From CAXXOK01 sp963674895 (GTDB taxonomy: Bacteria > Bacillota > Clostridia > Christensenellales > Aristaeellaceae), in NCBI GenBank assembly GCA_963674895.2, contig CAXXCY010000001.1, positions 310,001 to 374,000 on the forward strand: a stretch of DNA of 64,000 nucleotides. Direction: 5' to 3'. Under the pieces are notes generated by a model, which was given only the letters and a program-made list of their open reading frames with translations, had not been told where the DNA came from and ran no database searches. Position numbers and translations under genes: made by a program. This document shows positions 1-8,545 of this stretch, one piece after another. How positions within the stretch are numbered: the stretch's first letter is position 1; each line of letters starts with the position of its first letter.

Positions 1-359
1 TTCATGAGCTCAAGCACCTGCACCCGGTGTACGCTGTACGGAGCGCGCCCATCCTCAACGACGCCACGGCGGAGGACGCGCTCGCGTCCGGCGTCGGCGA
101 GTATGCCAAAATCGTTTCCACGGGCTGCGACATACCCGGCGTGGCGCTCCCGGAATGCGGTAAAGAGTTTTCGGAGCTTTTCCACGGCGCCGATATCGTG
201 ATCAGTAAGGGGCAGGGCAACTACGAAACGCTCTCGGACTGCCCCCGGGACGTATTTTTTCTCCTGAAAGCAAAATGCCCGGTCATCGCAAAGTCGCTTG
301 GCGTACCGTTGGCGTCGTATGTATTCAAATATCAGGAAGGCGGCGCGGCCGGGGCATAG
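1..359 (+). CDS. DUF89 (ARMT1-like) damage-control phosphatase, C-terminal part
   Basis: The reading frame is open from the window edge (first full codon at base 3), so this is the 3' end of a longer gene. About 118 residues remain. They contain the family's signature GADIVISKGQGNYE followed by FFLLKAKCPVIA, which in DUF89 proteins forms part of the metal and phosphate site. Members are metal-dependent phosphatases thought to hydrolyse damaged or surplus phosphometabolites in the cytoplasm. The substrate cannot be told from this fragment. The gene ends 290 bases before the glutathione peroxidase gene and is probably in a separate unit. Confidence 0.85.
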   Translation, partial: HELKHLHPVYAVRSAPILNDATAEDALASGVGEYAKIVSTGCDIPGVALPECGKEFSELFHGADIVISKGQGNYETLSDCPRDVFFLLKAKCPVIAKSLGVPLASYVFKYQEGGAAGA

Positions 360-586
360 AACGCCGCGGTTACAAAATCATCCGGATGGAAAACCGCCGG
401 TTATTCGTTTCGAGGCTCACAATCCCCCCAGGGCTTCCGCCGCCAGGCGGATGCTCTTGATACCGATCCCTTTTCCACCCTGCGACACGGGCATGCCGTC
501 CGCAAATGCAATCTCGCCTCACTCTCTCCTGAAACAGCCGTTTTTCTCCCTCAACAGCACCTTTGAAACCGGGCCGAAAAAAGCGG

Positions 587-614
587 TTTCCAATCGCAAA
601 CCGCCGTGTACAAT
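587..614 (+). promoter_or_regulatory. Possible sigma-A promoter for the glutathione peroxidase gene
   Basis: TTTCCA at 587-592 and TACAAT at 609-614 are separated by 16 bases, and the gene starts 35 bases downstream. The -10 is good and the -35 weak. The rest of the 360-648 gap shows no gene. Confidence 0.4.
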
Positions 615-648
615 ATGCATGTAACCCGTATGGAAAGGAGCGTTCGTC

Positions 649-1122
649 ATGGGACTTTACGATATCACCGTTATGGACCGTTCGGAAAAAGAGGTATCCC
701 TGAAAGAGTATGCGGGAAAGGTGCTGCTGATCCTGAACACCGCCACGCATTGCGGCTTTACCAAGCAGTACACCGGCCTGGAAGCGCTGTATAAGAAGTA
801 CCGCGATCAGGGGTTTGAAATTCTGGATTTTCCCTGCAACCAGTTCGCGGGGCAGGCGCCGGGCACCAACGAAGAAATCCACACGTTCTGCACGCTGAAC
901 TTCGGCACCACCTTCCCGCGCTTTGCCAGGCTGAACGTCAACGGCAAAAACGCGTCCCCTTTATTCGTGTATCTGAAAGACCGGCAAAAAGGCCCACTTG
1001 GCAAGCGGATACAGTGGAACTTCACCAAGTTTCTTATCGACCGCGAGGGCAACGTAGTCAAGCGCTTTGAACCCGCCGTCGAGCCCGAAGCGCTGGAAGC
1101 CGATATCAAAGCGCTGCTGTAA
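649..1122 (+). CDS. Glutathione peroxidase-family thiol peroxidase (BsaA-like)
   Basis: This 157-residue protein has the usual length of bacterial GPx. It is cytoplasmic and reduces hydroperoxides, in bacteria usually with thioredoxin rather than glutathione. The active-site tetrad is visible: peroxidatic Cys35 in NTATHCGFT, Gln69 in FPCNQFAGQAPG, and Trp123-Asn124 in QWNFTKFL. Position 35 is a normal cysteine codon, not the UGA selenocysteine of some homologues. The ATG is preceded by AAAGGAG at good distance. A strong terminator follows directly, so the gene is monocistronic. The family assignment is firm; the in vivo reductant is unknown. Confidence 0.95.
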   Translation: MGLYDITVMDRSEKEVSLKEYAGKVLLILNTATHCGFTKQYTGLEALYKKYRDQGFEILDFPCNQFAGQAPGTNEEIHTFCTLNFGTTFPRFARLNVNGKNASPLFVYLKDRQKGPLGKRIQWNFTKFLIDREGNVVKRFEPAVEPEALEADIKALL

Positions 1123-1164
1123 ACCGGAGGACTTTCTCCGACGCTTTGTATTCTGCCGCACAAA

Positions 1165-1203
1165 CTCCCCGCCGCCATACCGGCAGCGGGGAGTTGCTTT
1201 TTT
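1165..1203 (+). terminator. Rho-independent terminator after the peroxidase gene
   Basis: CTCCCCGC (1165-1172) pairs perfectly with GCGGGGAG (1186-1193) and is followed by a run of six T. It also lies just beyond the 3' end of the leftward gene at 1226 and may serve both strands. Confidence 0.85.
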
Positions 1204-1225
1204 CTTACTGCCGGCTGCGTACCGG

Positions 1226-1612
1226 CTATTGCTTTTGGCCATCCATCAGCTCGTCCAGCAGCTTCATGATCTCAGGCGCTTTCTTCTCCCGGTATTTCTT
1301 CACCATCCGCAGATACAGCGGGTAGTTGAACCCGACGACCGTCAATCCGATCAGGCCTACGATGATGCCGGGGACGAACATCCATGCCGGCCCTGCCAGC
1401 ACGCCGCTCATCCCCGCGCCGAGAACCAGCGCGCCGAAGATGCCGACGGCCAGGGCAATGATCATGGGCGGATTCTCCGCCTGCTGGTCCAGGCGGCGCA
1501 GCTGTTCCATTGCATCTTCCCGCGGAGGAGAATACTTCCTGTGAATCCGCTTGATCTCATCCTGCTGCCTTGCCGAATAGGTATAGGAAAAACCGTTGTC
1601 TTTTTCTTCCAT
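1226..1612 (-). CDS. Small two-TM membrane protein, unknown function
   Basis: This is a 128-residue protein. A charged N-terminus of about 48 residues (rich in Arg, Glu and Gln) precedes two hydrophobic segments at about residues 49-69 and 77-95. A basic C-terminal tail (KKYREKKAPEIMKLLDEL) follows. It resembles short conserved Firmicutes membrane proteins of unknown role. The ATG is preceded by AAGGAGG with 8-base spacing. It lies 138 bases downstream of the kinase gene on the same strand and could be co-transcribed, but nothing shows a shared function. Confidence 0.75.
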   Translation of the reverse strand: MEEKDNGFSYTYSARQQDEIKRIHRKYSPPREDAMEQLRRLDQQAENPPMIIALAVGIFGALVLGAGMSGVLAGPAWMFVPGIIVGLIGLTVVGFNYPLYLRMVKKYREKKAPEIMKLLDELMDGQKQ

Positions 1613-1750
1613 GGTGAAAACCTCCTTATTGGTGCTTCCGTTCCATATCGTAAACCGGAAATGTTTTCAAAGGGATGCCGTTTTGTTTGCATTGCGTTAA
1701 CGTTTGTTCATATAGCCGGCCGATACCGCGGCTCTGTCGGGGAAACGCGG

Positions 1751-2836
1751 TCACGACCGCGGCTGCGCCTGCGCGCCGCCGTGCAGCCAAACAGTAAAGG
1801 TGGTCCCTGTTCCCTGTTTGCTTTTCACCGTAATCTCGCCGCCGACGATATCGATCACACGCTTGACCAGCGCAAGGCCCAGCCCGTTTCCCTGCACTGC
1901 ATGGGAAGTGTCCCCCTGATAGAACTTTTCAAAGATGTGCGCGCCGGTTTCCGGGCTCATCCCGCAGCCCGTATCCGCGACGGATACGGCGGCGCCATGG
2001 TCCCTGCGTTCCAGGCGAACGTCGATCCGCCCGCCCCTGTCCGTAAACTTGACGGCTTTGGAAATCAGGTTGTCCCATACGGTCCTCAGCAGCTCCGCGT
2101 CCGCCGTAACGGTAACGCCGTCGCCGATATCCGTATGCAGGTCAAGCTCCTTCTGATCCAGCGCATCCTCAAACACAATCAGGCATTCCCGCAGTTGCTC
2201 GCTCAGGTCGTACGGGGCGGCATCGGGATAAATCTGCTGGTTTTCCAGGCGGTTGAGCTTGAGGATATTGGAAATCAAATCGCTCAGGCGCCGGGAGGCG
2301 CTTACGATTTCACCGGCATACTCCAGGCGCTTTTCCTCCGGCAGCCCGGGCTGCCGGAGCATGGTGCCATAATTGTGCATGACGGACAGCGGGGTTTTCA
2401 GCTCGTGCGATACGTTGGCGACAAAATCGGAGCGCAGCGTTTCCACGCTGCTCAGTTCTTCCGCCAGCTTGTTTACTCCTTCGATAATCAAATCAAGCTC
2501 GTTCATGCTTTCGGGGACGTGCAGCGGTTCGATATGCACGTTGTAATCCCCGTTTGCGAGTTTTTCGGTTGCCGCAAGAATCTTCTTTACCGGACGTTCG
2601 AACGACCATTTTCTGCGCAGCTTGTCGATCAGCGTAAAGGCCAGGCTCAGCAATACAATATAGGCGAAGGTCACCGGCGCTCGCTGGCGAAGCGCCTGTT
2701 CGTCCAGGATCGCCGAATGGAGCAGCAGCAAAATGCTGCTTGCGGCGACAAACGAAACGGTGAGGAAGAACAGGAAATACCCGCGCAGGGAAAACAAGCT
2801 GTGCCGTAGGCGGCTTTCCTTTCCTTTGCGTTTCAT
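1751..2836 (-). CDS. Membrane sensor histidine kinase with altered N-box
   Basis: This 361-residue kinase has two TM segments (about 20-44 and 55-72) with only a very short extracellular loop. A HAMP-like linker, a HisKA domain with phospho-acceptor His144 (NVSHELKTPL) and an HATPase domain follow. In the HATPase the D-box DTGCGM (Asp288) and the G2 box GNGLGLALV are intact. The N-box reads NLISKAVKFT, so the asparagine that normally coordinates Mg-ATP is Lys260 (codon AAA). That may weaken or abolish autokinase activity and leave phosphatase activity. The start overlaps the response regulator stop by four bases (ATGA), so the two are translationally coupled. The short sensor loop suggests it senses the membrane or a partner protein. 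Confidence 0.9.
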   Translation of the reverse strand: MKRKGKESRLRHSLFSLRGYFLFFLTVSFVAASSILLLLHSAILDEQALRQRAPVTFAYIVLLSLAFTLIDKLRRKWSFERPVKKILAATEKLANGDYNVHIEPLHVPESMNELDLIIEGVNKLAEELSSVETLRSDFVANVSHELKTPLSVMHNYGTMLRQPGLPEEKRLEYAGEIVSASRRLSDLISNILKLNRLENQQIYPDAAPYDLSEQLRECLIVFEDALDQKELDLHTDIGDGVTVTADAELLRTVWDNLISKAVKFTDRGGRIDVRLERRDHGAAVSVADTGCGMSPETGAHIFEKFYQGDTSHAVQGNGLGLALVKRVIDIVGGEITVKSKQGTGTTFTVWLHGGAQAQPRS

Positions 2837-3504
2837 TTCAGCACCGCCTTATAGCCCAGGCCGTGTACGGTTTGGATTTCAAAATCGCCACATGCTTCGA
2901 ATTTGCCGCGCAGTTTGGTGATATACACATCCACCGCTCGCGGGCCGGACGCGGATTCCGCGTCCCAGAACTCGTCCATCAGCTGGTTGCGGGTAAACGT
3001 CTTTTTCGGATAGGAGAGGAGCTTGAACATGAGGTTGAATTCGCGCACAGTCAGCGGCACCTCCTCACCGTCTAAATAGGCGGTGCTTTCTTCCGCATCC
3101 AGCGTCAGGCCGCCCACAACGAGTTTTTTATTGCTCGCGATCTTCGAGCGCCTCAGCAGCGCGCCGATTCGGAGCAGAAGCTCGTCCAGATCCACGGGCT
3201 TGACCATATAATCGTCGATTCCGGAGCGGAAGCCGCGCTGTTTGGCGGCGAAATCGTCCCTGGCTGTCATAAACAGAATCGGGATATCCTTGTTGAGGCT
3301 GCGCACGGTTTCCGTAAACGCGAAGCCATCAGTTCCGGGCATCATGATATCGGAGATGATCAGGTCAAACAGGGTCGCGTACATGGCGTTATAGGCGTCG
3401 TTCGCGCCGAGGCATCCGACGGCCTCATACCCGTTCTGGTTGAGAAACGCGCACACGGACCGGTTCAATTCCCGATCGTCCTCAACGACAAGCACCTTGA
3501 ACAT
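2833..3504 (-). CDS. OmpR-family response regulator
   Basis: This 223-residue protein has an N-terminal receiver domain with acidic pocket residues Glu8-Asp9-Asp10, phospho-acceptor Asp52 (ISDIMMPG), Thr80 and Lys102. A C-terminal winged-helix DNA-binding domain (about 125-223) ends in the usual VHGLGYKA. It is the first gene of the pair and is followed without a gap by the kinase. Its targets are unknown; the downstream membrane protein and the nearby radical SAM operon are candidates by position only. Confidence 0.93.
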   Translation of the reverse strand: MFKVLVVEDDRELNRSVCAFLNQNGYEAVGCLGANDAYNAMYATLFDLIISDIMMPGTDGFAFTETVRSLNKDIPILFMTARDDFAAKQRGFRSGIDDYMVKPVDLDELLLRIGALLRRSKIASNKKLVVGGLTLDAEESTAYLDGEEVPLTVREFNLMFKLLSYPKKTFTRNQLMDEFWDAESASGPRAVDVYITKLRGKFEACGDFEIQTVHGLGYKAVLK

Positions 3505-3600
3505 TAGTGTTTCCTCCGTTTCTCCGGTTTATAGACAAGTATATCATACAATAACCCTGCGATTTTGCCCGCGCGGGACGGCCGCCGCGTTCCGTTTGGC

Positions 3601-4968
3601 TTATTGGCCGCATTGGCCGGCGCAGCCCCCGCATCCGCCGCCGCAGGCCCAAAGCCGGTCGGCCGCCGGCGCCCAGGCCTCAGCCTTCTCCGCGCATTTC
3701 CCGGTCAGCCGGCGCACGTCCTCCGGGCTTTCCATGTCCGTGGATTTTGCGCCCGTCTTTTCAATGATTTGCCGAAGTTCCACCGGATTGTCCAGCAGGG
3801 GGCAGGGGCGCAGATGGTTGCCGTTGAAGGGCTGGGCCTCGCGGTATGCCATAAACAGCGGGCTTTTGTACGCCTCCAGCAGCGTTTTGCTGCGGATATT
3901 GGAATCCGAGTAGTGGATGAAGGCGCAGGGTTCGACGTCGCCCCCGGCGTTGATATGGCAATACGCCCTCCCGCCCGCGATGCATCCTCCGACAAACTCC
4001 CCGTCGTTCCAGAAGTCCAGCGTGAAAATCGGCTTGGTTTTGCGCAAGGCGCGGATACGGCGGTACATGAATTCGCGCTGTTCCGCGCTTACCATCAGTT
4101 CAGGAACCGCGCTGACGCCGACCGGGATGTAGGTGAAAAGCCACGCGAACTTGGCGCCCAGGCCGATCATTTCGTCGAAGAACGCCTCGCTGCCGATAAC
4201 CTCCGCGTTTTTAGCCGTGTAGCAGCACGAGATTCCGAAGGGCAGCTTGTGCTCCCGCAGCAGCCTCATGGCCCGCGTCACCTTTTGGTAGGTTCCCTTG
4301 CCCCGGCGGTCGTCGGTGGTCTCCTCGCTGCCTTCAATGGAAATGCCGGGCACGAAGTTCCCCACGCGCAGCATGTCCCTGCAGAATTGCTCGTCGATCA
4401 GCGTGCCGTTGGTAAAGCAGGTAAAGGCGCAGTCGGGATGCTTTTCGCACAGCCGGATGATATCGTCCTTGCGCACGAGGGGCTCGCCGCCGGAATACAG
4501 GAAGAAGTACGTACCCATCGCCTTGGCTTCCAGAATGATGGAATCCAGCTCGTCAAAACTCAGGTTCAGATTGTCGGAATATTCAGCCGCCCAGCAGCCG
4601 GTGCAATGCAGGTTGCAGGCGCTCGTCGGGTCCAGCAAAACAGCCCACGGGATATTACAGTCGTGCCTTTGCTTAATTTTTTCTTCCTGCGCCTGGCCGA
4701 TGATGGCCGCGTTGATGACCAGCGTTTCAAACAGCTTTTTGCGCACGAACGGATCGACGTCGGACCACAGGCTCATGATCAGCCGGTACCAGTTGCTGTA
4801 CGGATCGGCCATAATTCCGCTGATGACCTCCGCCTGATGCACAACCGTCCCGGTGCCGTATTTCCGCAGCCAGTCCAAGATCTTGGGGATATTCTCTTCC
4901 GGCGATTGATCGATATAATCGTACACTTTTTTCAGACCGTAAGACTGCAGTTTTTCTTTAATATCCAC
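3601..4968 (-). CDS. Radical SAM enzyme with SPASM-like and Cys-rich C-terminus
   Basis: This is a 455-residue protein. The radical SAM cluster motif CX3CX2C is Cys118, Cys122 and Cys125 (SACNLHCTGC), followed by the GGEP motif (SGGEPLV). The C-terminal half carries further cysteines in a SPASM-like pattern (GGRAYCHINAGGDVEPCAF, RPCPLLDNP). It ends in a striking tail WACGGGCGGCAGQCGQ, which could hold another Fe-S cluster or metal. I chose the GTG at 4968, 8 bases after AAGGAGG; upstream in-frame codons run through the small peptide gene. SPASM enzymes commonly modify peptides or proteins or mature enzymes anaerobically. It is the last gene of a four-gene operon whose preceding gene encodes a 29-residue peptide. 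The substrate is unknown. Confidence 0.88.
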   Translation of the reverse strand: MDIKEKLQSYGLKKVYDYIDQSPEENIPKILDWLRKYGTGTVVHQAEVISGIMADPYSNWYRLIMSLWSDVDPFVRKKLFETLVINAAIIGQAQEEKIKQRHDCNIPWAVLLDPTSACNLHCTGCWAAEYSDNLNLSFDELDSIILEAKAMGTYFFLYSGGEPLVRKDDIIRLCEKHPDCAFTCFTNGTLIDEQFCRDMLRVGNFVPGISIEGSEETTDDRRGKGTYQKVTRAMRLLREHKLPFGISCCYTAKNAEVIGSEAFFDEMIGLGAKFAWLFTYIPVGVSAVPELMVSAEQREFMYRRIRALRKTKPIFTLDFWNDGEFVGGCIAGGRAYCHINAGGDVEPCAFIHYSDSNIRSKTLLEAYKSPLFMAYREAQPFNGNHLRPCPLLDNPVELRQIIEKTGAKSTDMESPEDVRRLTGKCAEKAEAWAPAADRLWACGGGCGGCAGQCGQ

Positions 4969-5081
4969 GGAATGAACCTCCTTATTGATGATTCGGCGGC
5001 GGCAGGAAAGGCAGCGGACGCTGCCTTTGTTTCCTGTGCGTTCCGCCACTCCCCCGCAAACGCCCGCTGTCCGGGCCCGGT

Positions 5082-5171
5082 TTACCTTGCGCTCTTGCGC
5101 TTTTTGGCAACAGTCACGCCGATGATGATGGCGACAACCGCGACGACCGCGATAATAATGGCAACAGTCAT
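5082..5171 (-). CDS. 29-residue single-pass membrane peptide in the radical SAM operon
   Basis: This open frame (ATG to TAA) has an AAGGAGAG ribosome binding site 8-9 bases upstream. It encodes a tiny peptide: about 21 hydrophobic residues (Val, Ile and Ala almost throughout) and then a basic tail KKRKSAR. That is the layout of a one-TM peptide with the C-terminus inside. It lies 113 bases before the radical SAM start and 37 bases after the zinc-ribbon gene, on the same strand. It has no Cys, Thr-Pro or leader-like pattern typical of known radical SAM-modified peptides, so a substrate role is only a possibility. A membrane-anchor or regulatory micropeptide is equally plausible. Confidence 0.6.
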   Translation of the reverse strand: MTVAIIIAVVAVVAIIIGVTVAKKRKSAR

Positions 5172-5208
5172 TTTCACTCTCTCCTTTTCTCATCATTCTG
5201 TAGGGTAT

Positions 5209-5574
5209 TTATTCAGCGTTTTCCGGGTCTTCCACGCACGCGCCGCAGACTCCGCAAAACCGCATACCCGCTGTCGTTTTCGCGCCGCACACGGGACATG
5301 CTGCTTTGACTTTCACAGCGCGCTTCTCAGATTTTGCCGTGTGGATGGCGTCGCGGGCAGCCTTCACTGCGTCGTAGCGTTCCATAATTTCCGGGGCCAT
5401 CGTCGCGCCGCTGTCCAGGGTATGGATTGCCAGCGTTCCGATTTCACGGGTCAGTTCTTCGATGGTCTTTTCTTCGGCGGCGATTGTCCCGTCGAGTTTG
5501 CAGCTTGCCACGGCGTTCTTCACGTCGCGGGCAACGCCGGACGCCGCCGCGCGGATTTTGGTTTCCAATGTCAT
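5209..5574 (-). CDS. Zinc-ribbon protein of unknown function
   Basis: This is a 121-residue protein. The N-terminal two thirds are predicted helical, charged and without membrane segments. The C-terminus is a four-cysteine zinc ribbon (ACPVCGAKTTAGMRFCGVCGACVE). I chose the ATG of MTLETKIRAA, 8 bases after GGAG; an earlier ATG overlaps the preceding stop codon. The helical-bundle-plus-ribbon layout resembles small accessory proteins, but I do not recognise the family. It is the second gene of the radical SAM operon, 20 bases after the coiled-coil gene. Confidence 0.7.
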   Translation of the reverse strand: MTLETKIRAAASGVARDVKNAVASCKLDGTIAAEEKTIEELTREIGTLAIHTLDSGATMAPEIMERYDAVKAARDAIHTAKSEKRAVKVKAACPVCGAKTTAGMRFCGVCGACVEDPENAE

Positions 5575-5594
5575 AATCATATCTCCGTTCTCTT

Positions 5595-5867
5595 TCATTT
5601 GCCGTTTTCGGACGCCGTTTCGTCCGCGTCCGCTTTCACGGCGTCGACACGCTTCTGCGCGGCCTCCATTCTCTTTCTGGCATCCTGGATCTGCCGCTGT
5701 TGTCCTTCCCGGCGTTCCTTTTCCAGGACCTTGGGAAACGCCTTCGCCTCTTCCCACTGGGCCTTGAATTCCGTTTTAGCCGCCGCGAAGTTCGCTGTAC
5801 ACACCTCGTGCTGTGCTTTGGCGCTTTCCTTCATATCGTTGAGCACCTTTTTAAGTATCTCAGCCAT
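5595..5867 (-). CDS. Short coiled-coil protein, unknown function
   Basis: This 90-residue protein is almost entirely charged helix (rich in Lys, Glu, Ala and Gln; for example KERREGQQRQIQDARKRMEA). It has one cysteine and no membrane segment. The ATG (MAEILKKVLN) follows a GGAGAGGGGAG ribosome binding site. It is the first gene of the leftward operon with the zinc-ribbon protein, the 29-residue peptide and the radical SAM enzyme. Function is unknown; the sequence suggests a scaffold or partner protein. Confidence 0.7.
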   Translation of the reverse strand: MAEILKKVLNDMKESAKAQHEVCTANFAAAKTEFKAQWEEAKAFPKVLEKERREGQQRQIQDARKRMEAAQKRVDAVKADADETASENGK

Positions 5868-6098
5868 AACCGTTTTCTCCCCTCTCCTCCGATGCCGCAT
5901 TGTTTCCGTTGAATTCCCCGCGGGCCATCCCTGATCTCTCATTCGTTCAACAGGCAGAGCATACCGCGCGGTTGTTTTCAAAGTAATTGCAAATTGTTTG
6001 GAAATTGTTAATGCTTTTCCTTGCGAGTCATGGGCTGCGCGGCCCGGCAGCCCCTCGCGGCAAACCATCGTTTTCCGGCCCTGTCCATAAACCCGGAC

Positions 6099-6133
6099 AA
6101 AAAAAGCCCCCGCAATCCTGGCAGATTGCGGGG
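6099..6133 (-). terminator. Rho-independent terminator of the c-di-GMP operon
   Basis: Read on the minus strand, CCCCGCAATC pairs perfectly over 10 bp with GATTGCGGGG (arms at 6108-6117 and 6124-6133) around a 6-base loop and is followed by seven T (A at 6099-6105). It lies 20 bases after the diguanylate cyclase stop codon. Confidence 0.9.
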
Positions 6134-6152
6134 ACGGGCGTAAGGCAGAGCT

Positions 6153-8468
6153 TTATTGGCCTGTTTTCAGCGCACTCTTGCGCTTGTGCTTCTTTTCCTC
6201 GTACAGGTAGTGGTCCGCGTCGTTGACGATCTTGGAGATTTCCAGCCCCTGGTTGCAGGTGAAGTGCGCCATGCCCACGGACGCCTCCACATAAAACGGA
6301 AGCCCGGACGTCCTGTTATAGTTTTCAAACGCTGTTTTGAGCCTTGCCTTGAAAATGTTGTCATACTCCGGCGTTTCGATCAGGAACATGCCCACGAATT
6401 CGTCGCCGCCGATGCGCGCCACCAGATCGTTGTTGCGGACCGTTTGCTTGAGCATATCGCTCACCGCCGCCAGCGCCACATCGCCCTGCGAATGGCCGAA
6501 CGTGTCGTTGATCTCCTTGAGGTGGTCCAGGTCCATAAACACGCAGATCGCGTGTTTGCCGACATTCTCCCGGTTGAGGCGGATGGCGCGTTCGATAAAG
6601 CCGCGGCGGTTGAGGATGGAGCACTGCGAGTCGTACTCGGACAGGAAGTTTAAAATCTCGTTTCTTTCCCGGATGTTCTCCAGCTCGCTGCCGACGATTC
6701 TCTCCTTTTGCTTCAAATCCAGGAAATTGACCAGAATGCCCAGCTGCAGCCCGATGATATGCATCAGCGGGCTTTTGGATATGTCGGCTTCACACAGAAA
6801 GATCCCGTACTGCACATCGCCGGAGAAAATGCTGAAGCTCATCAGGTGGGTTGTGCTCTTGAGCCCCGGCAGGTTGTTGAACGTATGATCCGTATCGATC
6901 ACAGGCATCTGTGAAAACGGATATGCCTTGATGCGTTCTCCGCTCTGGTACGCCGCCAGATGCAGCCTGGAGGGCATATTCAGACGCCCCGAATCGTGCA
7001 GCGGCCGCGGCTGCGGCAGAAGACAGATATAGATAATATTCAGGTGAATGGCGTGCAGCCTTTTCACAACGCTTAAAAACACGCCCTCATCCTCGATATC
7101 GTAAGCGACCAAATCGCGGATCAGCTCGGGTATAAACCAGGATTGCGCGCGGAAATCGTCCAGGTTTTGCTCGGAAATCCGCGCTTTTTGGGAGAATAGG
7201 GTCCCCCGCGTGAACGACAGGATATCATACAGTTTTTTCATCAGAGGCCGTGTTATGCTTTTTTCCGGCATCTGCATGACATAGTCGTTAACTCGTTTGG
7301 CAAGCATGAACGTGGCGCTTTGATGCTCATCGCAGAATTCCTGCAGCCAGTCGGCATAGGCGACCCGGTCAAACATCGTTTTCGAATCGCTTTGGGTAAG
7401 CGCCAGGATATGGTCCGTCAGCCGGTTGACCATGGGCTTGGAATGCTCGCGCTCACTGTACGTATAGGCATTGACGAGGTCCGCCGCGATTACCCGCATC
7501 ACGTCCTTGATATCCGGTTCTTTGTCCATCGGGCCGCCGGAAAACAAGCCGCTTACGGTATCGGGAAAACAGCCGCAGGAACGCCTGATATGCAGGTGCG
7601 TTTCCAGCTTCGTACAGGTAACCGGCTCCCCGTTGATCAGCGCAACCGCCTGCTGCACCGCCATCTCGCCCATCTGGTGGGTGTTTTGCGAGATCGTCGT
7701 AAGCGGCGGGTTCAGGGACCGGCTGGTGGAGAAATTATCAAAGCCAGTAATCGCGATGTCTTTGCCGATTTTCAGCCCGCGCCGCGCGCATTCCCTGTAG
7801 CCGCCTTTGGCCATTTCGTCGTTGCAGAACGCGATGGCTTCCAGCCCGGGATTGTGGTCGAACAGCCATGCGACCTTACCGTCGGAATATTCCGAATAAT
7901 CCCCGAATACGATCATGCTGTCCGCAACAGGCAGCCCGTGCTTTTCCATGGCATTGCGGTAGGCAAGCAGCCGTTCCTTGGTGTCGGGATGCTCCTTCAG
8001 GCCGCCGACAAAGGCGATCCTTTGAAAGCCGTGCACCTTGATCAGATGCTCGATGCACTGGGTGAAGCTGGAGTAATTATCCACGGTGATGCAGGAGGTA
8101 GACGCGGCCGAAACATCAACCGACTCCTGCAGGATCACATAGGGCGTCCCTTCAAAGCGTTTGAGGAACTCCTGATAGGTGTTCTCGCCCTCAAACCCCG
8201 ACAGGGCTCCGCAGGAAAACACATAGGCGCAGGCCCCGGAAAGGCTCGCATAATCATAGATGCTGTTGTAATGGTATTCCACGGGTTGGTCGTTATTTAC
8301 ATCCGTATGCCCGGCATGCCGCGGCATGCCCATCATGAGCAGAAGCCGCACGTTTTCCCTGCGCGCTGAATCGAAGTAGCCTTTGATCAGCTCCGAAGAG
8401 AAGTCCTGGCTCACGTCGCCGATCATCACGCAGATCGTTCTTGGCATTATATTCTTGGCTTCCGGCAT
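6153..8468 (-). CDS. Diguanylate cyclase with LacI-type sugar-binding sensor domain
   Basis: This is a 771-residue protein. Residues about 12-300 match the periplasmic-binding-protein/LacI effector fold (ICVMIGDV at the start, IAITGFDNFSTS and PPLTTISQNTHQMGE near its end). There is no helix-turn-helix and no signal peptide, so the sensor is cytoplasmic. A long helical and GAF-like middle follows, then a GGDEF domain with intact GGDEF at 687-691. RNND at 678-681 is an RxxD inhibitory site, so product feedback is likely. It makes c-di-GMP from GTP, probably in response to a small ligand such as a sugar. I chose the ATG of MPEAKN after AGGATG. It lies 77 bases after the HD-GYP gene and is co-transcribed with it. 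Confidence 0.9.
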   Translation of the reverse strand: MPEAKNIMPRTICVMIGDVSQDFSSELIKGYFDSARRENVRLLLMMGMPRHAGHTDVNNDQPVEYHYNSIYDYASLSGACAYVFSCGALSGFEGENTYQEFLKRFEGTPYVILQESVDVSAASTSCITVDNYSSFTQCIEHLIKVHGFQRIAFVGGLKEHPDTKERLLAYRNAMEKHGLPVADSMIVFGDYSEYSDGKVAWLFDHNPGLEAIAFCNDEMAKGGYRECARRGLKIGKDIAITGFDNFSTSRSLNPPLTTISQNTHQMGEMAVQQAVALINGEPVTCTKLETHLHIRRSCGCFPDTVSGLFSGGPMDKEPDIKDVMRVIAADLVNAYTYSEREHSKPMVNRLTDHILALTQSDSKTMFDRVAYADWLQEFCDEHQSATFMLAKRVNDYVMQMPEKSITRPLMKKLYDILSFTRGTLFSQKARISEQNLDDFRAQSWFIPELIRDLVAYDIEDEGVFLSVVKRLHAIHLNIIYICLLPQPRPLHDSGRLNMPSRLHLAAYQSGERIKAYPFSQMPVIDTDHTFNNLPGLKSTTHLMSFSIFSGDVQYGIFLCEADISKSPLMHIIGLQLGILVNFLDLKQKERIVGSELENIRERNEILNFLSEYDSQCSILNRRGFIERAIRLNRENVGKHAICVFMDLDHLKEINDTFGHSQGDVALAAVSDMLKQTVRNNDLVARIGGDEFVGMFLIETPEYDNIFKARLKTAFENYNRTSGLPFYVEASVGMAHFTCNQGLEISKIVNDADHYLYEEKKHKRKSALKTGQ

Positions 8469-8545
8469 GTCTGCATCCTCATTTCTTTCACAATATGACC
8501 AGCATGGCCCGGCCTTGCTGCGTAAGCGCCGCTCCCGGCCGCGCG

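Noticed and set aside
1067..2809. Long rightward frame of 580 codons over the peroxidase end and the kinase gene
   Set aside because: It is the antisense shadow of the histidine kinase in GC-rich DNA; composition is rich in His, Arg and Gln without any domain.
4969..5196. N-terminal extension of the radical SAM protein by 76 residues
   Set aside because: The extension is read through the small peptide gene in another frame, is Arg/Cys-rich and without a ribosome binding site. The GTG at 4968 has a perfect one.
3565..5934. Rightward frame of 789 codons opposite the radical SAM operon
   Set aside because: Antisense shadow; it has no motifs, and its strand conflicts with four genes that have ribosome binding sites.
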